Positions 35,801 to 49,800 of a DNA stretch of 64,000 bases are shown here, one piece after another. Each line of letters opens with the position of its first letter. Position 1 is the stretch's first letter. The position numbers were made by a program, and so were the translations under genes. A model generated the notes under the pieces. It was not told the origin of the DNA. It saw only the letters and a program-made list of their open reading frames with translations, and ran no database searches. Origin of the DNA: Acridotheres tristis (taxonomy: Eukaryota; Chordata; Aves; Passeriformes; Sturnidae); contig CM072891.1 in NCBI GenBank assembly GCA_037013685.1, forward strand, positions 434,001-498,000, given 5' to 3'.

Positions 35801-38800
35801 TCTTTTAGGCACAGTGTAGAAGTATGTGGCAGATAAGTTATATAACACTTCCTGGTGAAAAATTACTTCTTTTTTTAAACACTGGGTATGCATTTTACTT
35901 CTTAGTTTCGTTGCAATTATACCTATACATATTTAATACCTCTTTGGGAAATCTCATTTCGGAGAATTTTTTGTGAGAGTTGAAATATCTATGGGTATAA
36001 TTATTTATTTCATGCTGAAAGTAGGTTTTGAGGTAGTGGTGGATGTTCTTGATCCTTCTTGTCATTAAGAAATTAGGAGGAAGTGATAATGGATTTACTT
36101 TTCCTAGCTGATGAAGAGAGTGGCTAGGGAAGTTGGATCCTCTAGTGATTTGATGTATCTTCAGGACGAATGTGTGACTTGCAAGAGCTTTGCCTATCTG
36201 GTGGTTACTTTTTGTCACTCAGACTGTTCTTGAATTATCCTAAGCCATACTCAGCCAGGTACTTAGTTTAATGGTATCTTCTGCCTTCATCAGTGCAACT
36301 CCAACAGGTATTAAGAGCCAATTATGAAGTTGGCTATTCTTCAGGACCAGTCCTGACGGTACAGCATAAATTTAAGTAGTGTGTAGGTATTTCTACAGTA
36401 TCTTCTGCAGTATCCACTGTAGTATCTTTATAAATATGTCTGATTAGAGGTAGTCTGCTGTTGGCAATTAGAGGTAAAAATACATTTTTATGATTGCAGA
36501 ACAAATTCCACTTACGAGAGATGAAGTATCTTCCCTATTTCCTAGGTTTATTTGAAGTTATTTTGTATGCAAAAATCCTGAATGTGTTGGCTGTAACATT
36601 CTGAAAAAATGTGCCTCTCTGAATGTTGATTGAAATGACCCTGAAATAGAGAATGAACTTCAGTAAGTCCAGATGGCTGAAGGTCTTTCTGATTTTATAT
36701 ATATATTTTTAAATGGGTTGATGGCTCTAACATTTCTTCCAGTTGTTCACCTTGTTTTCTTTTCACCCAAAATACAATCACTCCTTAAGTGCTACTAGAA
36801 GGAAAAAACCCAAAGCAAGTCCCTTTACTTTATGCCAGTGACCACTATAAAAAGCAGGATAATGCTTGACTCCCAATACTTACCTTGAAACTGTGGTGGT
36901 TTGCATTCTTTGAGGGTGAGACCCCAGGGTGCTGGACAGAATCTGGCACCTTGAGACCCTGGGAAAAGAAAAGATCCAGCTTTGGCAAACAGAAGTCTCA
37001 GAAGAAAGTCTAAGCCGAGCATTTAAACAGGTTTACACATTTTATAACACCTGTTCTGTTTCACAGCTTAGGCAAGGTTAATACAGTTGTGTTGGTAGAA
37101 GGCAGGACTACTGTCTCTGTTAACTTGCTGGGAAGTGGTGTTAATTAGGCAGTGCTGGTGATGTTTTGTGCCAGGAAGCCAGATTAACATTTAGGAGGTG
37201 CAAAATACCGGCTCCTTGTCAACTTTCTGTCACACCTCACTGAAAATTCTGCATTATACACTTTTATTTTGACTGTCTTACTCTTCCATAACTTTAGTTC
37301 CATTAACTTGATTATATTCAATTTTGTTATTATTGGTGTTGCCATTGCCTTAATGCAAAGCTCTGTACACTCTTTAAGATTGTATTCTTTATTTTTGTAT
37401 GTTTCCTGGTTTAGGGAGTCACCCCAGGACAGTATGGCTTCTTACATTCAAACACTTTTTTAGTTCCTGCTTTCTATGGTCCCTTAGGAATGTGTGCTAC
37501 TGACCTGCAGCTGATGAACACTGACATGAGTGTTCATCACTAGAACAGCCTAGGTCAGTTCAGATTGCTGTGTTCACAGTCTGCTGTGGATTATGCTTTA
37601 GTCTTTATTCCTAAATAAAAAATAGGTGTTCCTCATTTTGGAGAGGAAGGGTACATTCTTGAGGATGTTTGCCACACTGCAATTCCTCCCTTCCCTTTCG
37701 AACTCTGTAGTGATCGTAAGAACCTGCCACACAGCAAAGTGTACAACTTCATTCTTATTTATGTGCTCTTGTACAACAAATGCTAATAATAGTAAATAGA
37801 GTGAGCTTAGTATTCTATTTAGTATTAAGTATCTAACGAAGCTCCAAATGTGGCACTTTCTCCAAAGTAGCTTCATGTTAATGCAATAATGTGCCAATAT
37901 AGTGGTGCTGACAGGAAATATATTTTTAATTTTAGTAAATTCAAATGCTGTATTTTGATGTATATATGAAATTAATCTTATTGGTTGTAGTTGTGACTTT
38001 ATTGGAATGAAATTTATTTTACTAGCAAAATGTATTCCCAAAAATGCCAAGAAGACTATTTAGAAGACTGTGTGTGACTCTTTTTAGATAGTGATGGTCC
38101 AAGGTGTGTAGCCACTTTTGGGTTTTGTTTCAAAGATGTTACTTGCAAGATTCATGTATTTAGGAATACAGAAAATAGAGACGATAATGACAGAATGAGC
38201 AACTGCAACTGAGGATGAACTTGTGCTGAAATAGTCATGCTGAGTTGTGTTCCATGACTTACGTGAATTTCCTGCCAAAAGAATAAAACCCCTGAATGAT
38301 CTTGGCTTTATAAGTGCTATAAGGGAGTTATAAATACAGCAATTGGGAAGTGATTTCTGTCTTGTGATCTGTGCAGAACTGGCAGAATCAACATTGCAAT
38401 ATAATGTCCCATTGTTTAGTAACAATTTTGAAAAGAATGCTGAAAATTTGACATAAAACCAGTTTGAGGTCTGGAAATAACATCTTGAAGACTGATCCAC
38501 TTAGAATTCAGTATTCTTGCTAAATCAAAAAGCAGTCTGAGAGGTAGCCTTATTAGATGCCTCACTAGGTTTTAGACTTATTAAGAAGTGTTGTAATTTA
38601 CAGTACAGAATTGTTTTGTTAAAGAGGCATGACACAGCAGACTGGAACTTCACCTTAAAAATCCCAGTGAGAGTGTGTAAATAGTGTGCTCGATATGTGT
38701 GTACTGTTTGTTGCTGTTTCTTATTTTCTTTGTGTGGTTATTTTTTGGGGTGTTTTTGTTTTGTTTTGATCTTTTGTTTTTTGGAGTTCTCGTTTTTTAT

Positions 38801-41800
38801 TACAGCCAGATAAATAATCAGGCAACAAGTGTAAAACATACTGAAATAATTTTTATACAATGAAAATTTATCAATCTTTTCTGCATGGAGACACAGAGGA
38901 AATTGAAATGGATTCACAAGAAGCTATCTATTACTCTGTAGTCTAATGCTATTAAGTTTGTATGTTCTTCCCGTGTTTTTTCTTAAGGCATCAGACTAAT
39001 ATGAAGAACTGGACCCCTGGACCTGAGGGAACTAAGGGATTTCCTGGTTCTCAGTAAGGGATTCTTAGGCTGTGTTAAATGAGAAGGAAGCCAGTGCTAT
39101 CTCTACTGTAAGAGGTGGAATGTAGTCAGCCTAGCTAGTGTCTGTTAAGACAGGCAATGACCCTTTTGTTCAATAACTAAAGCAGAGACCTCAACAGGTA
39201 ATTGATAACAAGTATCAAAGTACAAGTAGTTTGGTAGTTTGTTGCTGGGTTGTTGAATATGCCTGTCCAGGGCTGGAGGCTATTCTTGAAAAATTAAAGG
39301 TAGAAGAAAATGTGTAAGAACCCTTGCAGTGTAAATTCTAAGACTCAACAATTGCAAAGTAATCCTGACCTTTCTCGAAGAATTTTCATTACAGTTGTTT
39401 TGGTTCCATTGCACTTCAATCTGTTTTTTGCAATCAGTTTGTGCTGTAAGTTGGGACCATTCCATAGCACTATGTAAAAATTGCAGACCCATGTTGAGCA
39501 CCCTTATTATCTGTATTTCAGTAATACAGAGAAAAGATAAAAGCATATTCAACAGTTTCTTTTGAATCTCTGATTATTATTGCATGGTTAAATATGAGAG
39601 TTTGGATCCGGACAGACAGCTACTTTGAAGACGTCAAAGTTAAATCTGAAATTTCTTTAGGCATTATTTTAACATTACTTTAAGTAGAACAGGCTATTAA
39701 TAAATTATATCAGTGATGATGCTAAATGTTTTCAGAATACATGCTGCACTGTGGTGTCATGGCCTGTGACAGCCAAAAGTATTTCTCAAGTGTTTGAAAC
39801 ACTATGTAATCTGTGGTTACAGACTATTTTGCCATTGGTTGTCAAACCTGATGACTTGACTCATACTTGTCCACAAGCTTGTTTTTGTCTGTTTTCATTA
39901 GTTTTTCTGCAGAGAAGGTACTGCTCACAAGCTTTGTATTTCTTAAGCACTTCATACTGGAATAATGTACAAAATGTTTAAAAATAGAAAATGTACATAG
40001 GAAATGCTGTATACAGTCTTGTTAATTGACGGAGGGAATACTTAAAGTTGATAGCTGTTATTTTTGTCAAGAATCAGCTTTTGTCATTGGTGTTGAAGCT
40101 GTGTTGTGGGTTTTTTCCATCACAGACATTTGGAAAATACCATGACTTAATGGATTTTAAAAGTACAAACCTGCAATAATTTCTTACCAAATAATAGTCC
40201 AGTAAAAATTTCTTATCATCTGTGAAAAAAATACTAATTTTTGGCTGACATCTGAAGATATGCCGATTGACTGGAAGCTGACTAACGTCCCAGTTTTCAA
40301 GGAGGATGACCCTGGTCACAAGAGGCCTGTCAGTCTCTCTTCAGTGACTGATGAAACCATGGAGAAGATTTTTCTGGGAGCCATTGAAAAATACCTGAAA
40401 GACAACACAGTCACTGGTCACAGCCAGCATTACTTCATGAGAGGAAAGTCCTGCTTATCAAACCTAATTTCCTTCTGATGACCAGGTTGATCAACCCACC
40501 TTGTTGATCAAGGGCAACCAGTTGATGTAATAATTTTGGATTTCAGTAAAGCTTTCAATACTGTCTCTCACAGGATCTTTCTTTACAAAGTATCCAGCAC
40601 ACAGCTGGATAAACACATCATGTGATGGGTGATCACCAAACATCTTGTATGAACGTTCCTGTAAAAGGCATATGAACACTTATTTTATTTATTGGTAAAA
40701 CTGATGTGAAACAAATTAAAGTTCCATAGAAAGTCTGCTAAGAAAATAGATTTAGGATTATTAGTTTTGCTTTGTGACTCGAGCTTCAGGAAGTTCTTTG
40801 AGGAAGGATACTTATATTGTCAGTCTGAGTTGTAAAGACAATTAGTTTAATTTGTGTTTGTTTGCAGAGCTTTCTTAAGTTATTATTGGGAATGACTACC
40901 TTTGGAGCTTACTTTTAAACGTTTCATGGATTGCTCAACCTGCTTAAGAAATGCAGTTGAAATGCAGTGTTCATACATTTCGTAGAATAGTAAGTGTTTA
41001 TAACCAGTAAGAATTATGTTTGCTGCTTACATTTTACTTGGCTGTTTGATTATCTTACGTGATGACATTTGATATTTGAATGAAAAGATTGTAATTCCTC
41101 AGTAGAATTATATTGATACTGGTGAAAAAAATTTGGAGATAAAAATGAGTGAGAATTTTTTTAAGTCAAAATGAGCGTTTGTGTCTACTTAGGTAATGTA
41201 GTGGTTCCAAGCATTCCTGTTAACTGTCAGTTAAATAAATAAATAATGCCTATTTAATGCCCTTCAGATAAAATTTGCTGGATCTTGGGTCTGATGTCTG
41301 ATTGTGGGGAGAAGGAGAGCTGGTATATAGGGACAGTGACTGATACTCTGATATTGTGGCATGGAGCATCTTGGTTGTTCTTTTACAGTCTGTTGGTGAT
41401 AATGACCAGATTATTTTGACTTTTCCTGAAGTTAATGTTATAATTGAGTGTTATAGAGTAAAATGTGCTTTCAGGAAGATGAAAATTCTTTTACACATTC
41501 CTTGGCAGGAGCTTACTTTTCTGAAATTGAAAAGGATGACTGATTTATAAATTAAACTTTGCTCATTGTTTGGTAAATTTTTAACTGAAACAGAATTTTA
41601 CAAGCCTGTTCTTGCATGAAGAGCACTACTACAAGAGTGGTCAATGAATGATAAATGCCCAAGGCACTTGCATTTGTTATTCAAAGAAAAGGTTTTATAG
41701 TTTCCAGTTTTTAGACTTGTGCATTTTAGTCCTTGAGGAGAATGCTACCAGAGTGTGACTCCATTGTTTTTAGTGCCTTCAACTTCTTTTGGACATGTAG

Positions 41801-43841
41801 TCTCTGTTTTTTTCCTCCCTCACATCCACTGGCTTCTCTGTACTGGATACAGGTGTATGGACAGAGTTGGTTTACTTTGTTTACAAGCCATTATTTTTAG
41901 AGGGTTGTTAGACTTTAAAAGCACAGTTATGAATTGTATGAGTTTGTTACTGTACTGTTCTAAATGCCATTTTGGTTAAGAGAGTGGCTGTAAAAATCCT
42001 AATAAAAAAATGATTCAGTGAAAAAATTCAAAGGAAGAGTGACAGAATGAAGGCAGTCATATGCTGAATGAAAGTTGTAACTTAGAAGTTTGACCCTAAC
42101 ATAGAAGAGGATGGAACTGATGGCTGGATTTTCTCTAAGTTGGTCAAAGAAGCTGATTCAATTTGACAGTACTTGGCCCTGTAGTGAAGAGGCAAACCTT
42201 CGAATGTGACTGATATGGGAGTTGGAAAGAGGAAGGACAGGTTAAGGAAAGGAGAAAGTTTTGCAAGCCTGGTCTTTCCCATTCCCACTACAGGACTGAT
42301 TGGGGCTTATGGATGAGTAAATCCTCTTATATGTCAGCTGTGTCATTAATCTCCTTAGAGCTAGCTGGGGTTCTTGTTTCTGCTACTCTTGTCCAAAAGT
42401 TGCTCCAATATGTCACTTTTCTAGTGGTTAGGATTTGCTTTTAAGAAGCTATCAGAAACCGATCACTTGAGTCTTTGAAAAAAGTATAAATTGGGGAGCA
42501 AGAAATGATCATCAGCTCAAATGGAAAAGATCTGTAAAAATGTTACCTTCAGGAAATATCTTAGCTTTGCTGCTCTAAGAGTACTAGTTAACTATCCCCA
42601 TATTTAACTGACTGTAAGGTTGTGCAGAAAATTACCTTCTTTGTTTGCAAGTCTTGTTCAACTGGTATCAACTAGTTGTTAAAATCTGTTTCCCCCCCCC
42701 CATCTTTAACCTGAGCTTATTTTATGTAACTAAGATCTTCTGTTGATATATGAGATGTTGGTTCTGGTTTTTTTTTCTGTCTTCCAGTTAATTTTTATTC
42801 TACAAGGTCTTTAAAATTAATGTGTCTTTGGAGCACAGTTAATCCTGATGTTACCAGTGACATCTATCATACTGTGCAACTTAATAGAGAATCACGAGAC
42901 TTTAATTTACAAAATAAAGATTTATTATTATTTATATATATATTTATTTATGGTATTCCAGATGTCTTCTTCTAGTCCTCCATGGACAGTTTAAGGATTA
43001 ATCGCATTCACAATAAGTACATAAACATAATCAGATCTGTAAGAATGCACTAAAACTCATGCTTTTAGTCGTTCTGAAGGAGTTGAAGTTTCAAACTGTG
43101 TTTATTGAAAACTGAAGGTGAAAGTTTCTCTTATGTTCAGTTTCCCTTTTGTGACTGGGAACTGGAACACTGATAGCTGCACAGGTATGTTCATTTTTAA
43201 ATGACTGCTAGGAGTCAAATTTTTTAGTATTTTTTAGTTTTCGGAAACCGTTCTTCACCTTCAGCATAATAAACATCTAAAAATCAAGATTAGAATTATT
43301 GTGTGATAAAATGTTCCTGTTGTTTTGAGGTTTGTGACATGCTCTACTAGGATAAGCATACACTTAATATGTGCACTGAGTAGTTTCAGTGTATTGCACT
43401 TCTTTCAAAATTCCTGCATGCCTTTCCTGCCTTCCTTCTAGAAGTCTGAATGGACTTTAGAAAAACAAAACACAAGCAGTGCATAGCTGGTATTACTTTA
43501 CATATAGCTGAGTGTTTTCAAAATAAATTTATAGAGACTAAGAGTTAACAGTGTTTAAAACTGAAATGGAAAGAAAGTATTTTCTGAGTGTGGTCCTGTA
43601 TTGGTAAACTCATTAGAATTTGACTGTTTGAATTGTACAGGAAAGTGTTAATGTTTCAGTGGTGGAAGAGAAGGCTTTTAATCAGTCTTCGATGCTTTAC
43701 CTTCCAGGTCTCTTTCATTCCTCTTTTTCCCTTTAATGCATTTCACTAGATTTGAAATGCTGAAGAAGTATTCTAAATACTGCATGTCAGAATTTATTAA
43801 TAAAATAAGACAATGAAATCCTATTTGGATATCCAAACTAT

Positions 43842-43886
<45 letters not shown>

Positions 43887-46800
43887 CCTTTAGGTTACAT
43901 ATGCAATTTTACCTTCCCAAAATGCTGTAATAACATCGCTGTTTTTTCCTCAGTGGCTGAGAGAAATATAATTGATCAGTGTGAAGTTTGTCAGGCTTTT
44001 ATGGGCAGTTAAAACAATAAAGTGCAATTTTAATGTGAATGTGACCATGATTTGTGCTGTATGAAGTATCGGGAATAATTCTGAAGTTTTAGGAGTTTCT
44101 TTCAAAATAAGGCAGGGGGGAAAGCCCTCATTTTTTCCCCCAGGAAACTTTTTCTTTAAATGTTAATATATGAGTTTCCAAATGATATAGAGTATTTTTA
44201 GTAATTTAAAGTTCTATGAAAGTAGTTTAGTAAACTGCTTTAAGTCTTCCAATGCACTTTCATCAAACAGTATAATTGCATACTAGGGATGTGGAGTATC
44301 AGTGAAATAAGTGATTTTAATTCCTACAATTTAAGGTAAAGTTTCTTGATTGAGATCTTAGAGTTTTGTTGAAAGACTGTTGACTGCCTTAAATATGGTC
44401 AGACTTCCTGTCTAAAAGATAAAACCCCTTTCAACTACAAAATGCATGTATGTCTGAAATGCAACATGCTATTAAAACAATACTAAGTTTACCAAGTGTA
44501 GGATATTACATGTTAGAGTTTTTATTTGTTCCTTTCTTTATGTGCATTCTGTAGTTCTTTAACCCCAGACAATTCTTCGTCCTGGGATCCATATTGTTCA
44601 AGTAGCTATTCAGTAATTCTTTTTATCCTTGAATTCTGTCTTGCCTAGTTTCAGGCATTATTTAATGCATCCTTGCACAAATACAAAGTATGTGTCACTC
44701 TAACTACTTCTCAAAGCTCCCTGAATTCACTTTCATAATAAAGCTGAACAAGTTGGTGTGGTGGTACCCTTACTTGCAGCTGAGGGCTAAGGTGTAGAGG
44801 GAGCCCAGAGTTATTTAAGTGTCAATTTTGTAGAAACATAGTGGATCTTAGAGCTTTGTGAAAATACTGAAATATAAAAATTTACAGGCTGATAGAAGAG
44901 AAGGAACGTGCTCTGAAAATGAAAGCCTTGGCTAGGTTTTGAAGAATGGGAAATATAATCCTTACCCGTGTCAAAAACTGTTCTAACAGAATCTGTGCAC
45001 AACTAAATCCAGCTGGAGTTTTTTAAGTCACGAGTGGCCATATTTTTGCTTACTGAATTATTACATGCTTTATTAAAGAATGTGTTTTTCTTCCCCTTAA
45101 GAAATGTTCTTGCTAATACTTTTTTTTAAAAGGCATTTTTATTGAATTTTCAATTAAAAAATCAAGACTCGTTTTGTATTTGACCTTCTTACTCTCTCTG
45201 CTCATTTTTTAAACTCTTGAGTGCTAGACATGCAGGTTATGATATCATGGTCAGTTTAGGCTGATGTAAGACAATATTGTCACTGAAAAGGGTTGTTACT
45301 TCAGTATCCTGTTTGCATCCCTTGTGCCAGCCTGAGTTACTCCCGTGGCTTTATAGACAGAGCAGGATCAGGAAACTGATGTAATTCAGATCCAAGTAAA
45401 AAATAAATAGAATGATTTTCTCGGTAGACTTGATGTGTGTCAGCACAGTAGAAGGAACAGAAATAGGAGGAGGAGGAGGATTGTTCCTCTTGGTGTCAGC
45501 CTGGGGACTTAAAAATAAGTTTAAGGCAGTGGAAAGAATTCTGTTGTTATTGGGGAGGGTGGAGTGTGGGGTGGAAAGGTGAGTATGAAATTGTTGTGTG
45601 CCATTTTGTTTCCCAGTTTTTGTGCTGTGCAGGCTTAAGCTATCAGTGTATGTACAAATTGTATCAAATCTCTCCTGAGAACTGTTTCAAAGGAATGAGT
45701 ATGTAAGGATGGTGAAAACTGTATGCATGTATGTATGTAGAGATAATTTTTTGGGCGTTTGTCTTTGTGTATGGAACCTAAGTTCAGCACTCCTGAAGGC
45801 AATTTGTTTACTTTGTGTTTTTATTGACCCTGAGATTTACTGCTTTTCAAAAACTGAGGTGTGTTAATTCATAGAGTTCATGGTCATGGCAGTGTATCAG
45901 GGGATAGTTTTGACACTTGTACTTACTCGGTTCAAGACTGAAGGAAGCAAGCTGATTAATTTATAGAGCATATTTTTGGTGATCTGATTCTTTGTTTTTT
46001 GGTTTTTTGTGTTTTTTTAAAATTTTTTTATTGAGGGTCTTGATGACTATTCCTCAAGTCTAAATTGATTTTCTGTGTTTCTAAAGATTGAGCTCATAAC
46101 TTCTGTTATGTTTTAGCCATGTGATGGTTACAATAAGAAAAAGTAATAAATCCTGAAATCAGTCAAACATGTATACAAACAATTACAGAAAGCAATTATA
46201 AAAGAAGTCTGATAATGTTGACAAATGTTGGAGTCTCAACTGCAAAGTGTGTTCTTGTGTGGCAACCTTTCTGTTCAACCTATTGGATCTTGTAAAGATT
46301 GTTATAAATACTATTGTATATAAAAGTGGTTTTAGGCTCTTGTTGTAAAGCAAGTTTTTGGGGTTTTTAAAATATTTTTTTAAATTTCATTTTTATATCA
46401 TTATTCTGAAGTATATTATTTCACAAGATCATGTAGCTCATTAAATTGTCTGTTTGAAAAGTCTGAGATCGAGGCAATGCCTTTTAATTATGGAGACTTG
46501 ATTCTGTGTGGCCAAATACTCCAGAAGTATTTCCATAAGGAAAACGTTTGTCTGTGAGCATTTAGGAAGCAGATGCTTCCCTCTGTGTAGGTTACAATTA
46601 CATTGTTTTCCTCTCTGAGGTTGAAATTTGGCTCAACAGTTGCAGCTGAGATTTGTCAAACAGTAACAGAAGGGTGCTGGCCAATGGAAGAGAAGTAAAG
46701 GGGAGAAGCCCATCACTTACAGAAGACCTTAATTTTGCTAAGAGTTGAGAGCTGCATTCAAGTCAAAGGACATAGGAGCTTTCATAAGCCTCGTTAGATA

Positions 46801-49800
46801 ACTACCAAAATAGTTCTGAGTTTATTTTTGTAGATGGAGTCTGTGGGCAGCCAGTAACTTTCAAATGTTTGTAGTATGCTGTTGTGTCTATGTGTGGGTA
46901 ACATTGTTTTTTTAAAAGCCACATTTGTAACTCTTTTATGTGTGCTGTGGAACAACTGTGCATTGACTAGTGAAAGTCGGAATAGTATGTTAGGCTTGTG
47001 AAATTGGTCAGTTGCTGCCCTAGGTACTAGAGGAGTGGAAATTCTGTGCAATTGTAATTTTCTGCGGAAGGCTGTTAACTTTCTACTTGATTAGAGTAAT
47101 ATTTGGAGTGCCTTTTGGAATCTAGCATAGTTGCAGTTGAGTATAGTTGGGTTTGTTGGGCTTGCTGGGTTTGCTGATTCTGGATCTTGTTCTCTATCTT
47201 TTATCTTTAAATATCTTTGCAATCACTACAGTCTGGGTGTGTTTGGGGTTTTTTAGTGTCGAGTTGGTGTTGTTTCCTCCCCAGCCCCTCCTCTCTTAAC
47301 CTACACTTTGTTCCTTACTGTTTCTCTCCAAGTGACAGTGCTAAGTTGAATGCTTTCATGACAGACTTTTAACTGAAATACTCATAACTGCCTTGTTCTC
47401 ACTTGGATTTTAATCTATTAAATCAGTAGTTAGCTTCTGCAAGATAAAGGAGCATCGTTTAATTCGGTTCACCATTGAGCACAAGGCCAGAGCGGCTAAA
47501 ATCAGGGCTGATGTGTGAAGTCTTACACGGTGATATCCCTTGGGCTCAAGAAAGGAGCGCTGTCAGAATGTTATCACCGTGGTTAGACTGTTTCAGGCTG
47601 TAACCGCTGAGTAATGAAAATGTGCAACCACGCCCTGTACAAAAATCTTCAAGGATCGATTCAGTGCCGCTTATAGCGCTGCCTCCCCCCATGCCTCCTG
47701 TAGTCATGAAGTGGTGGTGGTGTTCTTGAGCTCAGTAGAGCAATGTGGTCTCTACTTGTTCTAAATCCCTCTTCCAAGATATTTTATATTGGATCTAGTA
47801 CTGAATTAGCTATTCAATGACTTCAGTCAATTTAAAGTCACAGAGATGACAAAGGAGTTTGTGTAGTAATGTTCCTGTAATGACGGCCAATCCACTAATG
47901 TAATTAACTGTTTAAATTTTGTATTTCCATCTGCTAATTCACTTTTCTTCCATAGGATTTTGGCTTGCAAAAGTCAAAACACAAGTCCTTTCACTTTGTA
48001 GTGAACAGACTACTTTTTTCCTCAACAAATTTACTATCTTTATTTTTCAACTGTAGTTTTTTTGTGCTAGTTGACATGGCTTGCATGTTCTGATGAATTT
48101 ATTATCATCTACTAGCTTAGCAGGCAACTAGAAATCTTCCTTGCTTCCTTTTAAATTAGGTGGGTAGTATGACTGATGCTTTGGAAAAAAAAAATCATTT
48201 TTCTCCATATAGAGCAGCACACTAAACCCAATTGTCCCTTGATATTCTAACATTCAGCTGTTTTCAGTGGTAACTAAAATGTGAATCTGTAAAACAGTTG
48301 TTTCCTGTATAATGGATTTGCAAATTCTGTATTTGAATTTATATAGTCATTTCCTGATTTGTTCAGTATGGTGGCATTAAAAGCTGAATTGCTAATTGCA
48401 GTGTACGTAATTTAATATTGCTTTTGGTTTGGAAGAAAATATATAATAGAACTTGTGCTAACAATGCTGTAAGGACAAAAGTGCATATATCAAAATGTTT
48501 CATAAGATTGCTGTTTGTGCCTTCTTGTAGAGTTATTATAAAGGCTTTAATGCCTGCTCATCTTGAACGGAAAATAATACTTAATGTCTAGGGTAGAAAT
48601 TGATTTTGTTGTTATTGATGTGCTGAAATAATTAATGCAAAATAGTTCTTTTTCTTTCTTCTTTTTTTTCTTCCTTCTGTGACAGATTTTGTTGCTTTAT
48701 TTTGAGTACAGAAGGGAATAAAATATGTTTTTGCTTTTTTTTGTGTGTGTTTTCAGGCTCGGATAGCGTTTCTACAAGGGGAAAGAAAGGGCCAAGAAAA
48801 TTTGAAGAAAGATTTAGTGAGAAGAATAAAAATGTTAGAATATGCATTAAAACAAGAAAGGTAGGTATACAAACTTTCATTTTTTTCTGACCTGAAAAAC
48901 TTACTCGACTAAGATGAATTCCCTCACATTAAGTGAACTGTCTTAATTAGATGATTCTGGTTTACTTTATATAAACTGTCTTGAAGGTTGTACTCTTCAC
49001 CTTGTGTTTTCTAACAAACATTAGTGTCTTTTATAATAAAAAGCTGCATAATTTTCAAAAGGTTTGGACTTGTGTCTTAAATAGACAAACAGGACAGTTA
49101 CCCTTTTTTGGGTTCAAGTTATGGTATACCGACTAAGAATGAACATAGCCAAAGAGTTCATACCTTATTACTTATTACCTTTATCTGTGCTTCAGTTGTA
49201 TTTGACTGGAAAGGATGAAAAATACTGCTCTCTTGATCCCTTTCAACTATGTTGTATGTGTTGCATGATGAAAACGGTATTTTGTAAAGGAACAAAATCC
49301 TTTAATAATTTCTTCATTTTCAAGTTTCTTTTCATGTGGCAGATGCTTGCATATTTAGCCTCACTAGATGTTTTCTGTGGCATTAATTTCCTTGTTAAAA
49401 AAGTTAAAATTCCATTCAGTCTATACAGGCTAATGTCCTTTAAACCTAGGTGTTCTTTTGTTGTCCAGTTCTTTCATGTAACCAAAATTGGTAGTGAATT
49501 TTATAAAGTCACTTGAGAAATAATCTTGCCATGTGCCTATACTTTCAAACGAGTACTTTTTAATCTGTCTCCTAAAAAGCAGTTGAGTCCAAGGGTGAAA
49601 CATCTTGACAATCAGGCAACAAAATATGTAGTCTTTATTTGTGTGTTTTGATTTTGGGGGAACATTCCTGCCATAGTAAACTTAAAATTTTGTAGCAAAA
49701 CGTAGTGAGGTTTCACCTGGATATTTTTAAGTTAGTTGTCCAGGTGTAATTATGTCTAAATATATTTTACATTATGGATCACTATTATTAGTAAGGGACT

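Larger units (their letters stand above)
29885..48756 (+). other. STRN3: STRN3 intron 1 (18.9 kb)
   Basis: Long intron. It contains a CR1 3' scrap at 34390-34455, a CR1 reverse-transcriptase fragment at 40258-40590, a (TA)n microsatellite at 43842-43885, a short (GGA)n run near 45467-45480, a C run near 42691-42701 and a CpG-rich element at 47450-47700. The remaining sequence is AT-rich with no gene that I can support. Confidence 0.65.

Noticed and set aside
37598..38500. Two minus-strand open frames of 138 and 150 codons in STRN3 intron 1
   Set aside because: They are likely chance frames: no domain, no promoter-like context, and composition like other intron translations.
49121..49516. 131-codon plus-strand open frame in STRN3 intron 2
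   Set aside because: Phe/Cys/Leu-rich translation of AT-rich DNA with no family resemblance and no nearby coding signals.
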